From assembly GCA_947567585.1 (NCBI GenBank), contig CANONE010000049.1, forward strand, positions 1 through 13,775: a DNA stretch of 13,775 nt. The letters run 5' to 3'. A program made the position numbers and the translations under genes. The DNA is from an uncultured Clostridia bacterium. GTDB taxonomy: Bacteria; Bacillota; Clostridia; Oscillospirales; Acutalibacteraceae. Below the pieces are notes generated by a model. The model was not told where the DNA came from. It did not search any database and worked only from the letters and a program-made list of their open reading frames with translations. Numbering within the stretch: position 1 is the first letter of the stretch; each line of letters starts with the position of its first letter. Below are positions 7,061 to 13,775 of this stretch, piece by piece.

Positions 7061-8623
7061 ATGCCAACAAAAAGTTCATGGATCACCCGGCAGGCCGGTA
7101 TTCTGCTGCCGGTAAGCAGTTTGCCCTCCAAATACGGGATCGGCTCTTTGGGCAAGGCCGCCAAGGACTGGGTGGACTTTCTCAGCGCCGCCCACCAGAG
7201 CTGCTGGCAGGTGCTGCCCATGGGCCCCACCGGCTTTGGCAACAGCCCCTACCAGAGCTTCTCGGCCTTTGCCGGCGAGCCCCTGTATATCGATCTGGAT
7301 ACGCTGGCTGAGGATGGCCTTATCAGCGACAAGCGTCTGAAGAAAGCCCAGTGGGGTCAGGATCCCGGCAGGGTAGACTATGACCAAGTCCGTAAGGAGC
7401 GGGAGCCCCTGCTGCGCAAGGCGTTTGAAAACTTCAAAAAGAAGAAGGCCCTTACCCGCTTCCGCAAGGAAAACGCCGCCTGGCTAGAGGACTACGCCCT
7501 GTTTATGGCGCTAAAATCCGTCCATGAGGGCAGGCCCTGGTCCCAGTGGGAGGAAGGGGTCCGGCTGCGGGAATCCGCCGCCATGAAAAAGGCCCGCAAG
7601 GAACTGGCCCAAGAGATAGACTACTTTGTTTTCACCCAGTATCTATTTTTCCAGCAATGGGGAAAACTAAAGAAGTACGCCAACAAAAAGGGGATCTCTA
7701 TTATCGGCGACATGCCCATCTATGTTTCCGGGGACAGCGCGGATGTGTGGGCCAATCCCTCCCAGTTCCAGCTGGATGAAAACAATGTGCCCATCAAGGT
7801 GGCGGGCTGCCCGCCGGACGCCTTTTCCGCCGACGGCCAGCTTTGGGGCAACCCCATCTACCGCTGGGATAAGATGGAGGAGGAGGGCTTCGCCTGGTGG
7901 ATTGACTGCGTAAAGGCCAAGCTTTCTATGTTTGACGTATTGCGCATTGACCATTTCCGGGGCTTTGAGAGCTACTGGTCCATCCCCTATGGCGATAAAA
8001 CCGCCCGGGGCGGCAAGTGGGTGAAGGGGCCGGGGTACGCCTTTATTTCCGCTATCAACACAGCCGTGCCCGGCGCGCCTATTATCGCCGAGGACCTGGG
8101 CTACCTTACCCCTGCGGTAAAGACCCTGCAAAAGCGCAGCGGCTATCCGGGCATGAAGGTGCTGCATTTTGCTTTCACCTCCTGGGAGGACAGCAGCTAT
8201 CTGCCCCATAACTACCAAAACCACTGCGTGGTCTATACCGGCACCCACGACAATGACACCACCCTGGGCTGGATTCGCAACGCCCCGGAGGGGGACCTGG
8301 AGATGGCCCAGGACTATCTGGGGTTCACTGATGAGAAGGCGGGGGTCTGGTGCTTTATCCGGGCGGCTCTTTCCAGCGTAGGGGATTTGGCTATTATCCC
8401 TATGCAGGACTACCTGGAGCTGGGCTCTGAGGCCCGAATGAACACGCCTTCTACCGTCAGCCCCATGAACTGGAGCTGGCGTATGGAGAAGGGGGCCAAT
8501 ACCAAAGAATTGGCAGCAAAGATCGCCCGGCTGACCGATATCACAGCCAGGGCAAGAACGGAGGAAAACGATGACAGTAAAGGAAGCACTGGAAAAAAAG
8601 CTAAGCGGAAAAAGTCTAAGTGA
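7061..8623 (+). CDS. malQ: 4-alpha-glucanotransferase (amylomaltase, GH77)
   Basis: A 520-residue GH77 disproportionating enzyme, which transfers alpha-1,4-glucan segments between maltodextrins and releases glucose. The N-terminus RQAGILLPVSSLPSKYGIG and the substrate-lining FGNSPYQSFSAFAG are typical. Catalytic residues are the nucleophile Asp297 (RIDHFRGFE), the acid/base Glu344 (IIAEDLG) and the transition-state stabiliser Asp397 (GTHDNDTTLGW). The start at 7061 follows AGGGAGG; an in-frame ATG at 6911 would place the promoter inside the gene. The family normally ends near the MNWSWRM...LARLT-type segment, reached here at about residue 495. The last ~20 residues are an unusual tail ending KKAKRKKSK, encoded over the start of glgP (53-nt overlap). 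Cytoplasmic; it works with GlgP in glycogen or maltodextrin breakdown. Confidence 0.96.
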   Translation: MPTKSSWITRQAGILLPVSSLPSKYGIGSLGKAAKDWVDFLSAAHQSCWQVLPMGPTGFGNSPYQSFSAFAGEPLYIDLDTLAEDGLISDKRLKKAQWGQDPGRVDYDQVRKEREPLLRKAFENFKKKKALTRFRKENAAWLEDYALFMALKSVHEGRPWSQWEEGVRLRESAAMKKARKELAQEIDYFVFTQYLFFQQWGKLKKYANKKGISIIGDMPIYVSGDSADVWANPSQFQLDENNVPIKVAGCPPDAFSADGQLWGNPIYRWDKMEEEGFAWWIDCVKAKLSMFDVLRIDHFRGFESYWSIPYGDKTARGGKWVKGPGYAFISAINTAVPGAPIIAEDLGYLTPAVKTLQKRSGYPGMKVLHFAFTSWEDSSYLPHNYQNHCVVYTGTHDNDTTLGWIRNAPEGDLEMAQDYLGFTDEKAGVWCFIRAALSSVGDLAIIPMQDYLELGSEARMNTPSTVSPMNWSWRMEKGANTKELAAKIARLTDITARARTEENDDSKGSTGKKAKRKKSK

Positions 8624-10868
8624 GGCACAGAACCAGGAAATCTATACGGCTCTTCTGGCCTTTACCAAGGAAAAGCTGGCGGCGGCCCCCCGGATTACCG
8701 GGGACAGGAAGCTCTATTATGTCTCCGCCGAGTTTTTGATTGGGAAGCTTCTTTCCAACAATCTGATTAATTTGGGCCTCTTTGATGAGGTGCGGGAAAC
8801 CTTAAAGGAAGCGGGGAAGTCCCTGCCGGAAATCGAGGAGATGGAGCCCGAGCCCTCTTTGGGCAACGGCGGCCTTGGCCGCCTGGCCGCCTGCTATCTG
8901 GATTCCGCCGCCACTTTGAACCTACCGGCCGACGGCGTAGGGCTTCTCTACCACTTTGGCCTGTTCCGCCAGAGCTTTTGGGAGAATAAGCAGTATGAAA
9001 AGCCGGACGCCTGGCTGTCCCCGGACTGCTGGGCCGAGAAGACGGACGTAAGCTTTACCGTGCCCTTCCCCAGCGGGGATGTGAAATCCGTGATGTATGA
9101 CGTGGTGGTCTCCGGCTTTGAGGGAGGGACCAACCGGCTGCATCTCTTTGACCTGGAAACCCTGGATGAGTCTCTGGTAAAGGACGGCATCGACTTTGAC
9201 AAAACCGACATCGCCCACAACCTGACCCTGTTCCTGTACCCCGACGACAGCGACGACGCGGGCCGGCTGCTGCGGGTCTACCAGCAGTACTTCATGGTTA
9301 GCAACGCCGCCCAGCTGATGGTGAAGGAGCTCTCCGCCAAGGGCTACGCCCTTAGGGATCTCTATAAGCACGCGGTGGCGCAGATCAACGACACCCATCC
9401 CTCCATGATTATCCCCGAGCTCATCCGCCTGATGCAAAAGGACGGCATCCACATGGACGAGGCCATCTCCATTGTGGAGAAGACCTGCGCCTACACCAAC
9501 CACACCATTTTGGCCGAGGCTTTGGAGAAATGGCCACTGCACTATTTAGAGCAGGCCGTGCCCCAGCTGGTGCCCATTATCCAGGAGCTGGATAAGAGGG
9601 TGAGGGCCAAGTTCCCGGCTCCGGCGGGCCAAAAAGAGGGCGAAGAGAATCCCAACGAAAAGCTTTACCTCATTGACAAGCACAACCTGGTGCATATGGC
9701 CAATATGGATATCCACTACGGCTTCTCCGTTAACGGCGTGGCAGCGCTGCACACAGACATCCTCAAGGGCTCTGAGCTTAAGGATTTTGCCAGCGTGTAC
9801 CCTGAGAAGTTCAACAACAAGACCAATGGCGTCACCTTCCGGCGCTGGCTGATGCACTGCAACCCGGAGCTGGCGGATCTTATTACGGAAAAGATTGGGG
9901 ACGGCTGGAAGCATAACGCGGATGAGCTGGAAAAGCTTTTGCAGTTTAAGGACGACCCGGCGGTGCTGGAGCGTATTCTCGCCATCAAGGAGCAAAACAA
10001 AGCTGCCCTGGCTGCGTACATGGAAGCCAGGAGCGGCATCCGGCTGCAAAAGGATTCCATCTTTGATATCCAGATCAAGCGCCTGCACGAGTACAAGCGC
10101 CAGCAGATGAACGCCCTATATATTATCTGGAAGTATAAGCAGATCAAGGCCGGACATAAGCCGCCCCGGAAGCTGACTCTGCTCTTTGGAGCCAAGGCGG
10201 CCCCGGCCTATATCATCGCCAAGGATATCATCCACCTGATCCTCTGCCTGCGGGAACTCATTGAGAAAGACCCGGAGGTCAGCCCCTGGCTGGAAGTTGT
10301 GATGGTGGAGAACTACAACATCACCTGGGCGGAAAAGCTGATTCCCGCCTGCGACATCTCCGAGCAGATTTCCCTGGCATCCAAGGAAGCCTCCGGCACC
10401 GGCAACATGAAGTTTATGCTCAATGGGGCCGTTACCCTGGGCACCGAGGACGGCGCCAATGTGGAGATCCACGAGCTGGTGGGGGATGAGAACATCTGCA
10501 TTTTCGGCAAGTCCAGCGAAGAGGTCATTCACCTGTACGAGGAAGGCCCGGACCGCTATAATACCTCCGCTTTCTATCCCGCCGACCCGGAAATCGAGGA
10601 GCTGCTGGACTTTATCATCAGCCCCGCCATGATGCGCCTGGGCGACCCCGAAAACTTAGGCCGCCTCTACAAGGACATGAGCCGCAAGGACTGGTTCATG
10701 GCCCTTCTGGATGTGAAAGAGTATATCGCCGCCAAGGAACAGCTTCTGGCCCGCTATGAGGACCGCCAAGCCTGGGCCAAAATGATGCTGGTGAACATCG
10801 CCAAAGCCGGCTTCTTCTCCTCTGACCGGGCTATCGCCCAGTACAATGAGGATATTTGGAAGCTCTAG
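8571..10868 (+). CDS. glgP: Glycogen/maltodextrin phosphorylase (GT35)
   Basis: A 765-residue alpha-glucan phosphorylase that cleaves terminal alpha-1,4 glucose with phosphate to give glucose-1-phosphate. Family marks in order: YYVSAEFLIGKLLSNN, LGNGGLGRLAACYLDS, QINDTHPSMIIPELIR, NGVAALHTDILK, NKTNGVTFRRWL, IKRLHEYKRQQMN, and the PLP site EASGTGNMKFMLNGA with the Schiff-base lysine Lys614. Length is slightly below E. coli MalP/GlgP and fits the shorter bacterial clade. The start is clear: GGAGG seven bases before the ATG, inside the end of malQ. The 53-nt overlap implies translational coupling. No dedicated terminator follows; a repeat hairpin and the structured element do. Glycogen and maltodextrin preference cannot be separated here. 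Confidence 0.96.
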   Translation: MTVKEALEKKLSGKSLSEAQNQEIYTALLAFTKEKLAAAPRITGDRKLYYVSAEFLIGKLLSNNLINLGLFDEVRETLKEAGKSLPEIEEMEPEPSLGNGGLGRLAACYLDSAATLNLPADGVGLLYHFGLFRQSFWENKQYEKPDAWLSPDCWAEKTDVSFTVPFPSGDVKSVMYDVVVSGFEGGTNRLHLFDLETLDESLVKDGIDFDKTDIAHNLTLFLYPDDSDDAGRLLRVYQQYFMVSNAAQLMVKELSAKGYALRDLYKHAVAQINDTHPSMIIPELIRLMQKDGIHMDEAISIVEKTCAYTNHTILAEALEKWPLHYLEQAVPQLVPIIQELDKRVRAKFPAPAGQKEGEENPNEKLYLIDKHNLVHMANMDIHYGFSVNGVAALHTDILKGSELKDFASVYPEKFNNKTNGVTFRRWLMHCNPELADLITEKIGDGWKHNADELEKLLQFKDDPAVLERILAIKEQNKAALAAYMEARSGIRLQKDSIFDIQIKRLHEYKRQQMNALYIIWKYKQIKAGHKPPRKLTLLFGAKAAPAYIIAKDIIHLILCLRELIEKDPEVSPWLEVVMVENYNITWAEKLIPACDISEQISLASKEASGTGNMKFMLNGAVTLGTEDGANVEIHELVGDENICIFGKSSEEVIHLYEEGPDRYNTSAFYPADPEIEELLDFIISPAMMRLGDPENLGRLYKDMSRKDWFMALLDVKEYIAAKEQLLARYEDRQAWAKMMLVNIAKAGFFSSDRAIAQYNEDIWKL

Positions 10869-10878
10869 GGACTAAGGC

Positions 10879-10935
10879 CGCGAGACGCTGTCTCGCGCTC
10901 TGCCACCTTTTGAAAAAGGTGGACGAAAACTTTAC
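10879..10935 (-). repeat. Dispersed two-hairpin repeat, copy 2 (inverted)
   Basis: Read on the minus strand this copy has the box AAAGTTTTCGTCC (10933-10921), then the hairpin CCACCTTTTTCAAAAGGTGG (10922-10903), then a second hairpin CGCGAGAC-AGC-GTCTCGCG (10897-10879). The first two parts match copy 1 almost exactly. The second hairpin has a different stem sequence but is again perfectly paired (8 bp). It begins 10 bases after the glgP stop. With copy 3 it flanks the structured element in inverted orientation. Confidence 0.75.
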
Positions 10936-11216
10936 GCCGACGTTTTGCTGATCTGAAACGTTGGCTGCTGCCACGGGGCCGAAGGGGCCATAGGTCACCC
11001 TCCTTTAGGGATCGGGCACCTGGTTGCTAGTTGGGGGGAGCCCTGGTAGCATCTAGCGGACCGCGCTGGCTCAGCTACCAAGTTCCCCACCAACGAGGGC
11101 GACGCTTTGCCTGATCCCGCGAAGTGGATGCAACGTCACGTTGCGTCGCCCCGGCACCAAGGCAACGAAATCGATAAAGTCGGATACAAAAGTTTCGTCC
11201 ACCTTTACAAAGGTGG
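10903..11216. mobile_element. MITE-like element bounded by inverted repeats (candidate)
   Basis: The ends are inverted copies of the dispersed repeat. Left 10903-10941 reads CCACCTTTTGAAAAAGGTGG, then ACGAAAACTTT, and reaches CCGAC. The complement of right 11216-11179 reads CCACCTTTGTAAAGGTGG, then ACGAAACTTTT, and reaches CCGAC. The body has no credible ORF. Size (314 bp), long terminal inverted repeats and location between convergent genes fit a non-autonomous element. No target-site duplication could be established and no transposase is present, so mobility is inferred only. It could equally be a resident RNA gene flanked by two independent repeats. Confidence 0.35.
10937..11183 (+). ncRNA. 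Candidate structured RNA, unrecognised family
   Basis: Hand folding gives nested helices closing one multibranched structure. P1 is 10937-10941 with 11179-11183. P2 is 10959-10963 with 11163-11167. P3 is 10969-10972 and 10975-10979 with 11148-11156. Three arms leave the junction: P4 (10982-10987 with 11000-11005), a long P5 (11008-11118), and P6 (11127-11135 with 11139-11147, one wobble, three-base loop). The five wobble pairs noted are all G-T on the plus strand and would be A-C mismatches on the other strand, favouring plus-strand transcription. It starts about 70 bases after glgP and could be made by read-through, ending at 11251-11282. It does not match the signatures I know for 6S, SRP, RNase P, tmRNA, T-box or common riboswitches. 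Existence as an RNA is inferred from structure alone. Confidence 0.5.
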
Positions 11217-11250
11217 TGGGGTGTGGGGCAAAGCCCCACGACCTAAAAAA
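11188..11250 (+). repeat. Dispersed two-hairpin repeat, copy 3
   Basis: The box AAAAGTTTCGTCC is followed by the hairpin CCACCTTTACAAAGGTGG (11199-11216), a G-rich linker, the hairpin GTGGGGC-AAA-GCCCCAC (11223-11239), and GACCTAAAAAAA. It matches copy 1 (1511-1576) in order and spacing, with paired changes in the second hairpin. It runs directly into the hydA terminator; its terminal A run serves as that terminator's T tract when read on the minus strand. Confidence 0.75.
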
Positions 11251-11282
11251 AGCGCTGACAGTTTTTGCTGTCAGCGCTTTTT
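11251..11282. terminator. Bidirectional intrinsic terminator after hydA
   Basis: Stem AGCGCTGACAG (11251-11261) pairs perfectly with CTGTCAGCGCT (11268-11278) around a TTTTTG loop. On the minus strand the stem is followed by seven T (complement of 11244-11250), and it lies 13 bases after the hydA stop, a textbook terminator. On the plus strand a run of T follows (11278-11282), so it could also end transcripts from glgP or the structured element. Confidence 0.93.
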
Positions 11283-11295
11283 GTATGTGCGGGAA

Positions 11296-13038
11296 TTAGA
11301 ATTTGTTTCCGCGTTTCACATAGCTGGTGTGGAGAACTTCGTGGGCCTTATGGCTGCCGGGCTCGCCCAGGTACTCCTCGTAGCACTTCTTCACCACCGG
11401 GTTGTCGTGGGACTTCCGCAGAGGCATGGCCTTGTCCTGGTCGTACAGGGCCTTGGCGCGCAGGGTTTTGATATCGTTATACGCCCAGTCGTTGGCGGAA
11501 CGGACAGGCTGGCCGCCGCCGTTGACGCAGCCGCCGGGGCAGCACATGATCTCAATAAACTGGTAGTCCGCCTCGCCGGCCCGTACCTTCTTCAGAATCT
11601 TGTCGGCATTGGAGAGGCCGCTGGCTACGGCTACCTTTACATCCATGCCGGCTACATTGTACACGGCCTCCTTAATGCCCTCGGTGCCGCGAATCTCGGT
11701 GTAGTCGATGGAGTCTTGGCTCTCGCCGGTAAGCACATCGGCGGCAGTACGCAGGGCGGCTTCCATTACGCCGCCGGTAGCGCCAAATATCACCGCCGCG
11801 CCGGTGGAAACGCCCATGGCGTCGTCAAACTTCTCGTCAGGCAGAGCGTTGAAGTTCAGCTGGGCCTTCTTGATGAGCCTTGCCAGCTCCCGGGTGGTGA
11901 TGCTGATGTCCACATCCGGCAAGCCTGCGGCGGCTTCGTCGTCCCGCTTGATCTCAAACTTCTTAGCGGTGCAGGGCATAACGGACACAGACACAATCTT
12001 CTGGGGATCAATGCCCTCCTTCTCAGCGTACCAGGTCTTAATCAGCGCGCCGGTCATGTTCTGAGGGGACTTGCAGCTGGACAGATGGTCGATGAGGTCA
12101 GGATAGTAGTGCTCGCAGAACTTAATCCAGCCGGGGGAGCAGGAGGTAATCATAGGCAGCACACCGCCGTTCTTCACCCGGTCCACGAATTCGTGGGCCT
12201 CCTCCATGATGGTCATATCCGCGCCGAAGTCAGTGTCAAAGACCTTGTCAAAGCCCAGACGGCGCAGGGCCGCGGCCATCTTGCCCTCCACATTGGTGCC
12301 GATGGGCAGGCCGAACTCTTCCCCCAAAGCCGCGCGAACCGCAGGGGCGGTCTGTACAATCACGATCTTGTCGGGATCATTGATGGCCTCAATCACCTCT
12401 TGGGTGTTGTCCTTCTCCGTGAGAGCGCCGGTGGGGCAGCTGACAATGCATTGGCCGCAGGCCACACAGGAGACATTGTCCAGGGTGTTCTCAAAGGCGC
12501 AGCCGATTTCCGTGTCAAAACCGCGGTTATTGGCGCCGATGACCGCCACATGCTGATTCTGGCAGGCGGCCACACAGCGGCGGCACAGTACACACTTGGC
12601 GTTGTTGCGCTCCAAATAGCTGGTGGTCAGGTCCTTGCTGCCAGCGGGCATCAGGCCCTCAAAGCGGTTGTCCTCCTGGATGTCCATGTCGTTGCAGAGC
12701 TTTTGCAGCTCGCAGTTGCCGCTGCGCTCACAGGTCAGGCACTTGCGCTCGTGGACGGAGAGCAGCAGCTCCAGGGTCATCTTTCGGGATTCCTGCACCT
12801 TGGGAGAGTTGGTGAAAACCTCCATGCCGTCGTTTACAGGGTATACGCAGGCGGCCACCAGGGACCGGGCCCCCTTCACCTCCACCATGCACATACGGCA
12901 CGCGCCCAGCTGGTTGATGTCTTTCAGGTAGCACAGGGTGGGAATATCGATACCGGCGTGGCGGGCGGCCTCCAGGATGGTGGCATCCTTGGGCACCTGG
13001 TAGTCTACGCCGTTTATTTTAACGTTGACCATATCCAT
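11296..13038 (-). CDS. hydA: NADH-dependent [FeFe] hydrogenase catalytic subunit HydA
   Basis: A 580-residue [FeFe] hydrogenase large subunit that makes or uses H2. It begins with a [2Fe-2S] ferredoxin-like domain (Cys36, Cys47, Cys50, Cys64). A His-Cys3 [4Fe-4S] motif follows (His96, Cys100, Cys103, Cys109), then two [4Fe-4S] sites in KCVLCRRCVAACQ and CVACGQCIVSCPTGA. The H-cluster domain has L1 ITSCSPGW (Cys300), L2 MPCTAKKFE (Cys356) and L3 EIMCCPGGCVNGGGQP (Cys499, Cys500, Cys504), and ends with the small-subunit-like LHTSYVKRG. The start at 13038 lies 11 bases after AAGGAGG; an in-frame GTG at 13062 overlaps the hydB stop and precedes that site. With hydB upstream it belongs to a multimeric, probably electron-bifurcating NADH/ferredoxin hydrogenase. 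Maturases HydEFG are not in the window. Confidence 0.96.
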   Translation of the reverse strand: MDMVNVKINGVDYQVPKDATILEAARHAGIDIPTLCYLKDINQLGACRMCMVEVKGARSLVAACVYPVNDGMEVFTNSPKVQESRKMTLELLLSVHERKCLTCERSGNCELQKLCNDMDIQEDNRFEGLMPAGSKDLTTSYLERNNAKCVLCRRCVAACQNQHVAVIGANNRGFDTEIGCAFENTLDNVSCVACGQCIVSCPTGALTEKDNTQEVIEAINDPDKIVIVQTAPAVRAALGEEFGLPIGTNVEGKMAAALRRLGFDKVFDTDFGADMTIMEEAHEFVDRVKNGGVLPMITSCSPGWIKFCEHYYPDLIDHLSSCKSPQNMTGALIKTWYAEKEGIDPQKIVSVSVMPCTAKKFEIKRDDEAAAGLPDVDISITTRELARLIKKAQLNFNALPDEKFDDAMGVSTGAAVIFGATGGVMEAALRTAADVLTGESQDSIDYTEIRGTEGIKEAVYNVAGMDVKVAVASGLSNADKILKKVRAGEADYQFIEIMCCPGGCVNGGGQPVRSANDWAYNDIKTLRAKALYDQDKAMPLRKSHDNPVVKKCYEEYLGEPGSHKAHEVLHTSYVKRGNKF

Positions 13039-13058
13039 ATTCGGTGTTTCCTCCTTAA

Positions 13059-13775
13059 TCACTTCTTCACTACGGCGTTAAACTTGCACTTCTCCATGCA
13101 CACGCCGCACTTGATGCACTTGCTGGTATCGATGACATGGGGCTCCTTCACCTTGCCGGTGATGGCGCCCACAGGGCAGTTGCGGGCGCAGAGGGTGCAG
13201 CCCTTGCACTTGTCAGCCTCGATATGGAAGTTGGTCAGAGCCTTGCAGGCGCCGGCCGGGCAGCGGTGCTCGGTGACATGGGCCTCGTACTCGTCCCGGA
13301 AATATTTCAAAGTGGAAAGCACCGGGTTGGGGGCTGTCTGGCCCAGGCCGCACAGGGAGTTCTCTTTGATGTAGTAGCAGAGCTCCTCCATCTTGTCAAT
13401 GTCCTCCAGGGTGCCGTTGCCGGAGGTAATCTTGTTGAGGATTTCCAGCAGGCGCTTGGTGCCCACCCGGCAGGGAGTACACTTGCCGCAGCTCTCGTCC
13501 ACAGTAAACTCCAGGAAGAACTTGGCGATGTCCACCATGCAGGTGGTCTCGTCCATAACGATGAGTCCGCCGGAGCCCATCATGGAGCCGATGGCAATCA
13601 GGTTGTCGTAATCAATGGGGGTGTCAATGAGAGAGGCGGGGATGCAGCCGCCGGAGGGGCCGCCGGTCTGGGCAGCCTTAAAGGTATGGCCGCCAGGCAC
13701 GCCGCCGCCGATGTCCTCTACAACCTCCCGCAGGGTGGTGCCCATGGGGACCTCCACCAGGCCGGTGTTGGTGAT
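13059..13775 (-). CDS. hydB: NADH-dependent hydrogenase subunit HydB / NuoF-like (5' end outside window)
   Basis: The C-terminal 238 residues of a NuoF/HydB-type flavoprotein; the gene runs off the right edge, so the N-terminal thioredoxin-like part and the NADH/FMN domain are not seen. Visible are the end of the flavoprotein fold (GGPSGGCIP, IGSMMGSGGLIVMD), the SCGKCTPCR...NSLCGLGQTAPNP [4Fe-4S] site, and a C-terminal bacterial-ferredoxin domain (CKGCTLCARNCP and CIKCGVCMEKC). That extra 2[4Fe-4S] tail distinguishes HydB-like proteins from classic NuoF. It would oxidise NADH and pass electrons to HydA. The stop lies 20 bp before the hydA start. A NuoE-like hydC would be expected further upstream, beyond the edge. 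Confidence 0.94.
   Translation of the reverse strand: MTNTGLVEVPMGTTLREVVEDIGGGVPGGHTFKAAQTGGPSGGCIPASLIDTPIDYDNLIAIGSMMGSGGLIVMDETTCMVDIAKFFLEFTVDESCGKCTPCRVGTKRLLEILNKITSGNGTLEDIDKMEELCYYIKENSLCGLGQTAPNPVLSTLKYFRDEYEAHVTEHRCPAGACKALTNFHIEADKCKGCTLCARNCPVGAITGKVKEPHVIDTSKCIKCGVCMEKCKFNAVVKK

Noticed and set aside
10879..10897. glgP intrinsic terminator
   Set aside because: The 8-bp hairpin is not followed by a T tract on the plus strand and belongs to the dispersed repeat. The true terminator is more likely at 11251-11282.
10948..10959. Hammerhead-like core CTGATCTGAAAC
   Set aside because: The conserved GA after CTGAT and the second stem of a hammerhead are missing, and this stretch pairs in the larger fold.
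10937..11183. Known RNA (SRP, 6S, T-box, common riboswitches) for the structured element
   Set aside because: No SRP GGAA-loop core, no T-box TGGAACCGCG-type sequence, no cobalamin, TPP, FMN, SAM or glycine signature could be found by eye. A covariance-model search is needed for a firm exclusion.
11107..13374. A 755-codon open frame on the plus strand opposite hydA and hydB
   Set aside because: It is antisense to two unmistakable hydrogenase genes, has no recognisable domain, and starts inside the structured element. GC-rich codon bias keeps the opposite strand open.

Overview
The window looks like a chromosomal segment from a GC-rich, fermentative gut-type anaerobe of the Clostridia, most plausibly Oscillospiraceae/Ruminococcaceae. 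The signs are an NADH-linked multi-subunit [FeFe] hydrogenase, glycogen/maltodextrin enzymes, a small NAD(P)-type malic enzyme, an ECF transporter S component, strong AGGAGG ribosome sites, and short hairpin repeats between genes. The taxon is inferred from gene content and style, not from a marker gene.

Layout, left to right. (1) At the left edge a short minus-strand stretch encodes the enolase signature GDDLFVTN; no room exists for the rest of the enolase N-terminus, so it looks like a gene remnant. (2) Two plus-strand genes follow: a PLP-dependent methionine gamma-lyase/aluminium-resistance family protein and a 967-residue M16C (presequence-protease-like) peptidase, with a hairpin repeat between them. 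(3) Three minus-strand genes form a compact operon transcribed as malic enzyme, MazG-like NTP pyrophosphohydrolase, ECF S component. It ends at a bidirectional terminator shared with the M16 gene and starts at two extended -10 promoters, one overlapped by a perfect palindrome. (4) Divergently, malQ (4-alpha-glucanotransferase) and glgP (alpha-glucan phosphorylase) form a two-gene operon with a 53-nt overlap and a good promoter. Together they would turn glycogen or maltodextrin into glucose-1-phosphate and glucose. (5) The gap between convergent glgP and hydA (427 bp) holds a striking element: two inverted copies of the dispersed repeat enclose about 247 nt that I can fold by hand into a closed multibranched RNA with a 111-nt central arm. 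(6) The right end carries minus-strand hydB (5' end outside the window) and hydA, subunits of an NADH-dependent, probably electron-bifurcating hydrogenase that reoxidises fermentation cofactors to H2.

The most interesting part is the structured element at 10903-11216. All its wobble pairs are G-T on the plus strand, suggesting that the plus strand is the functional RNA. I do not recognise it as any known RNA family. The coding genes are otherwise conventional metabolism; I see no CRISPR array, tRNA, rRNA, transposase or phage gene.
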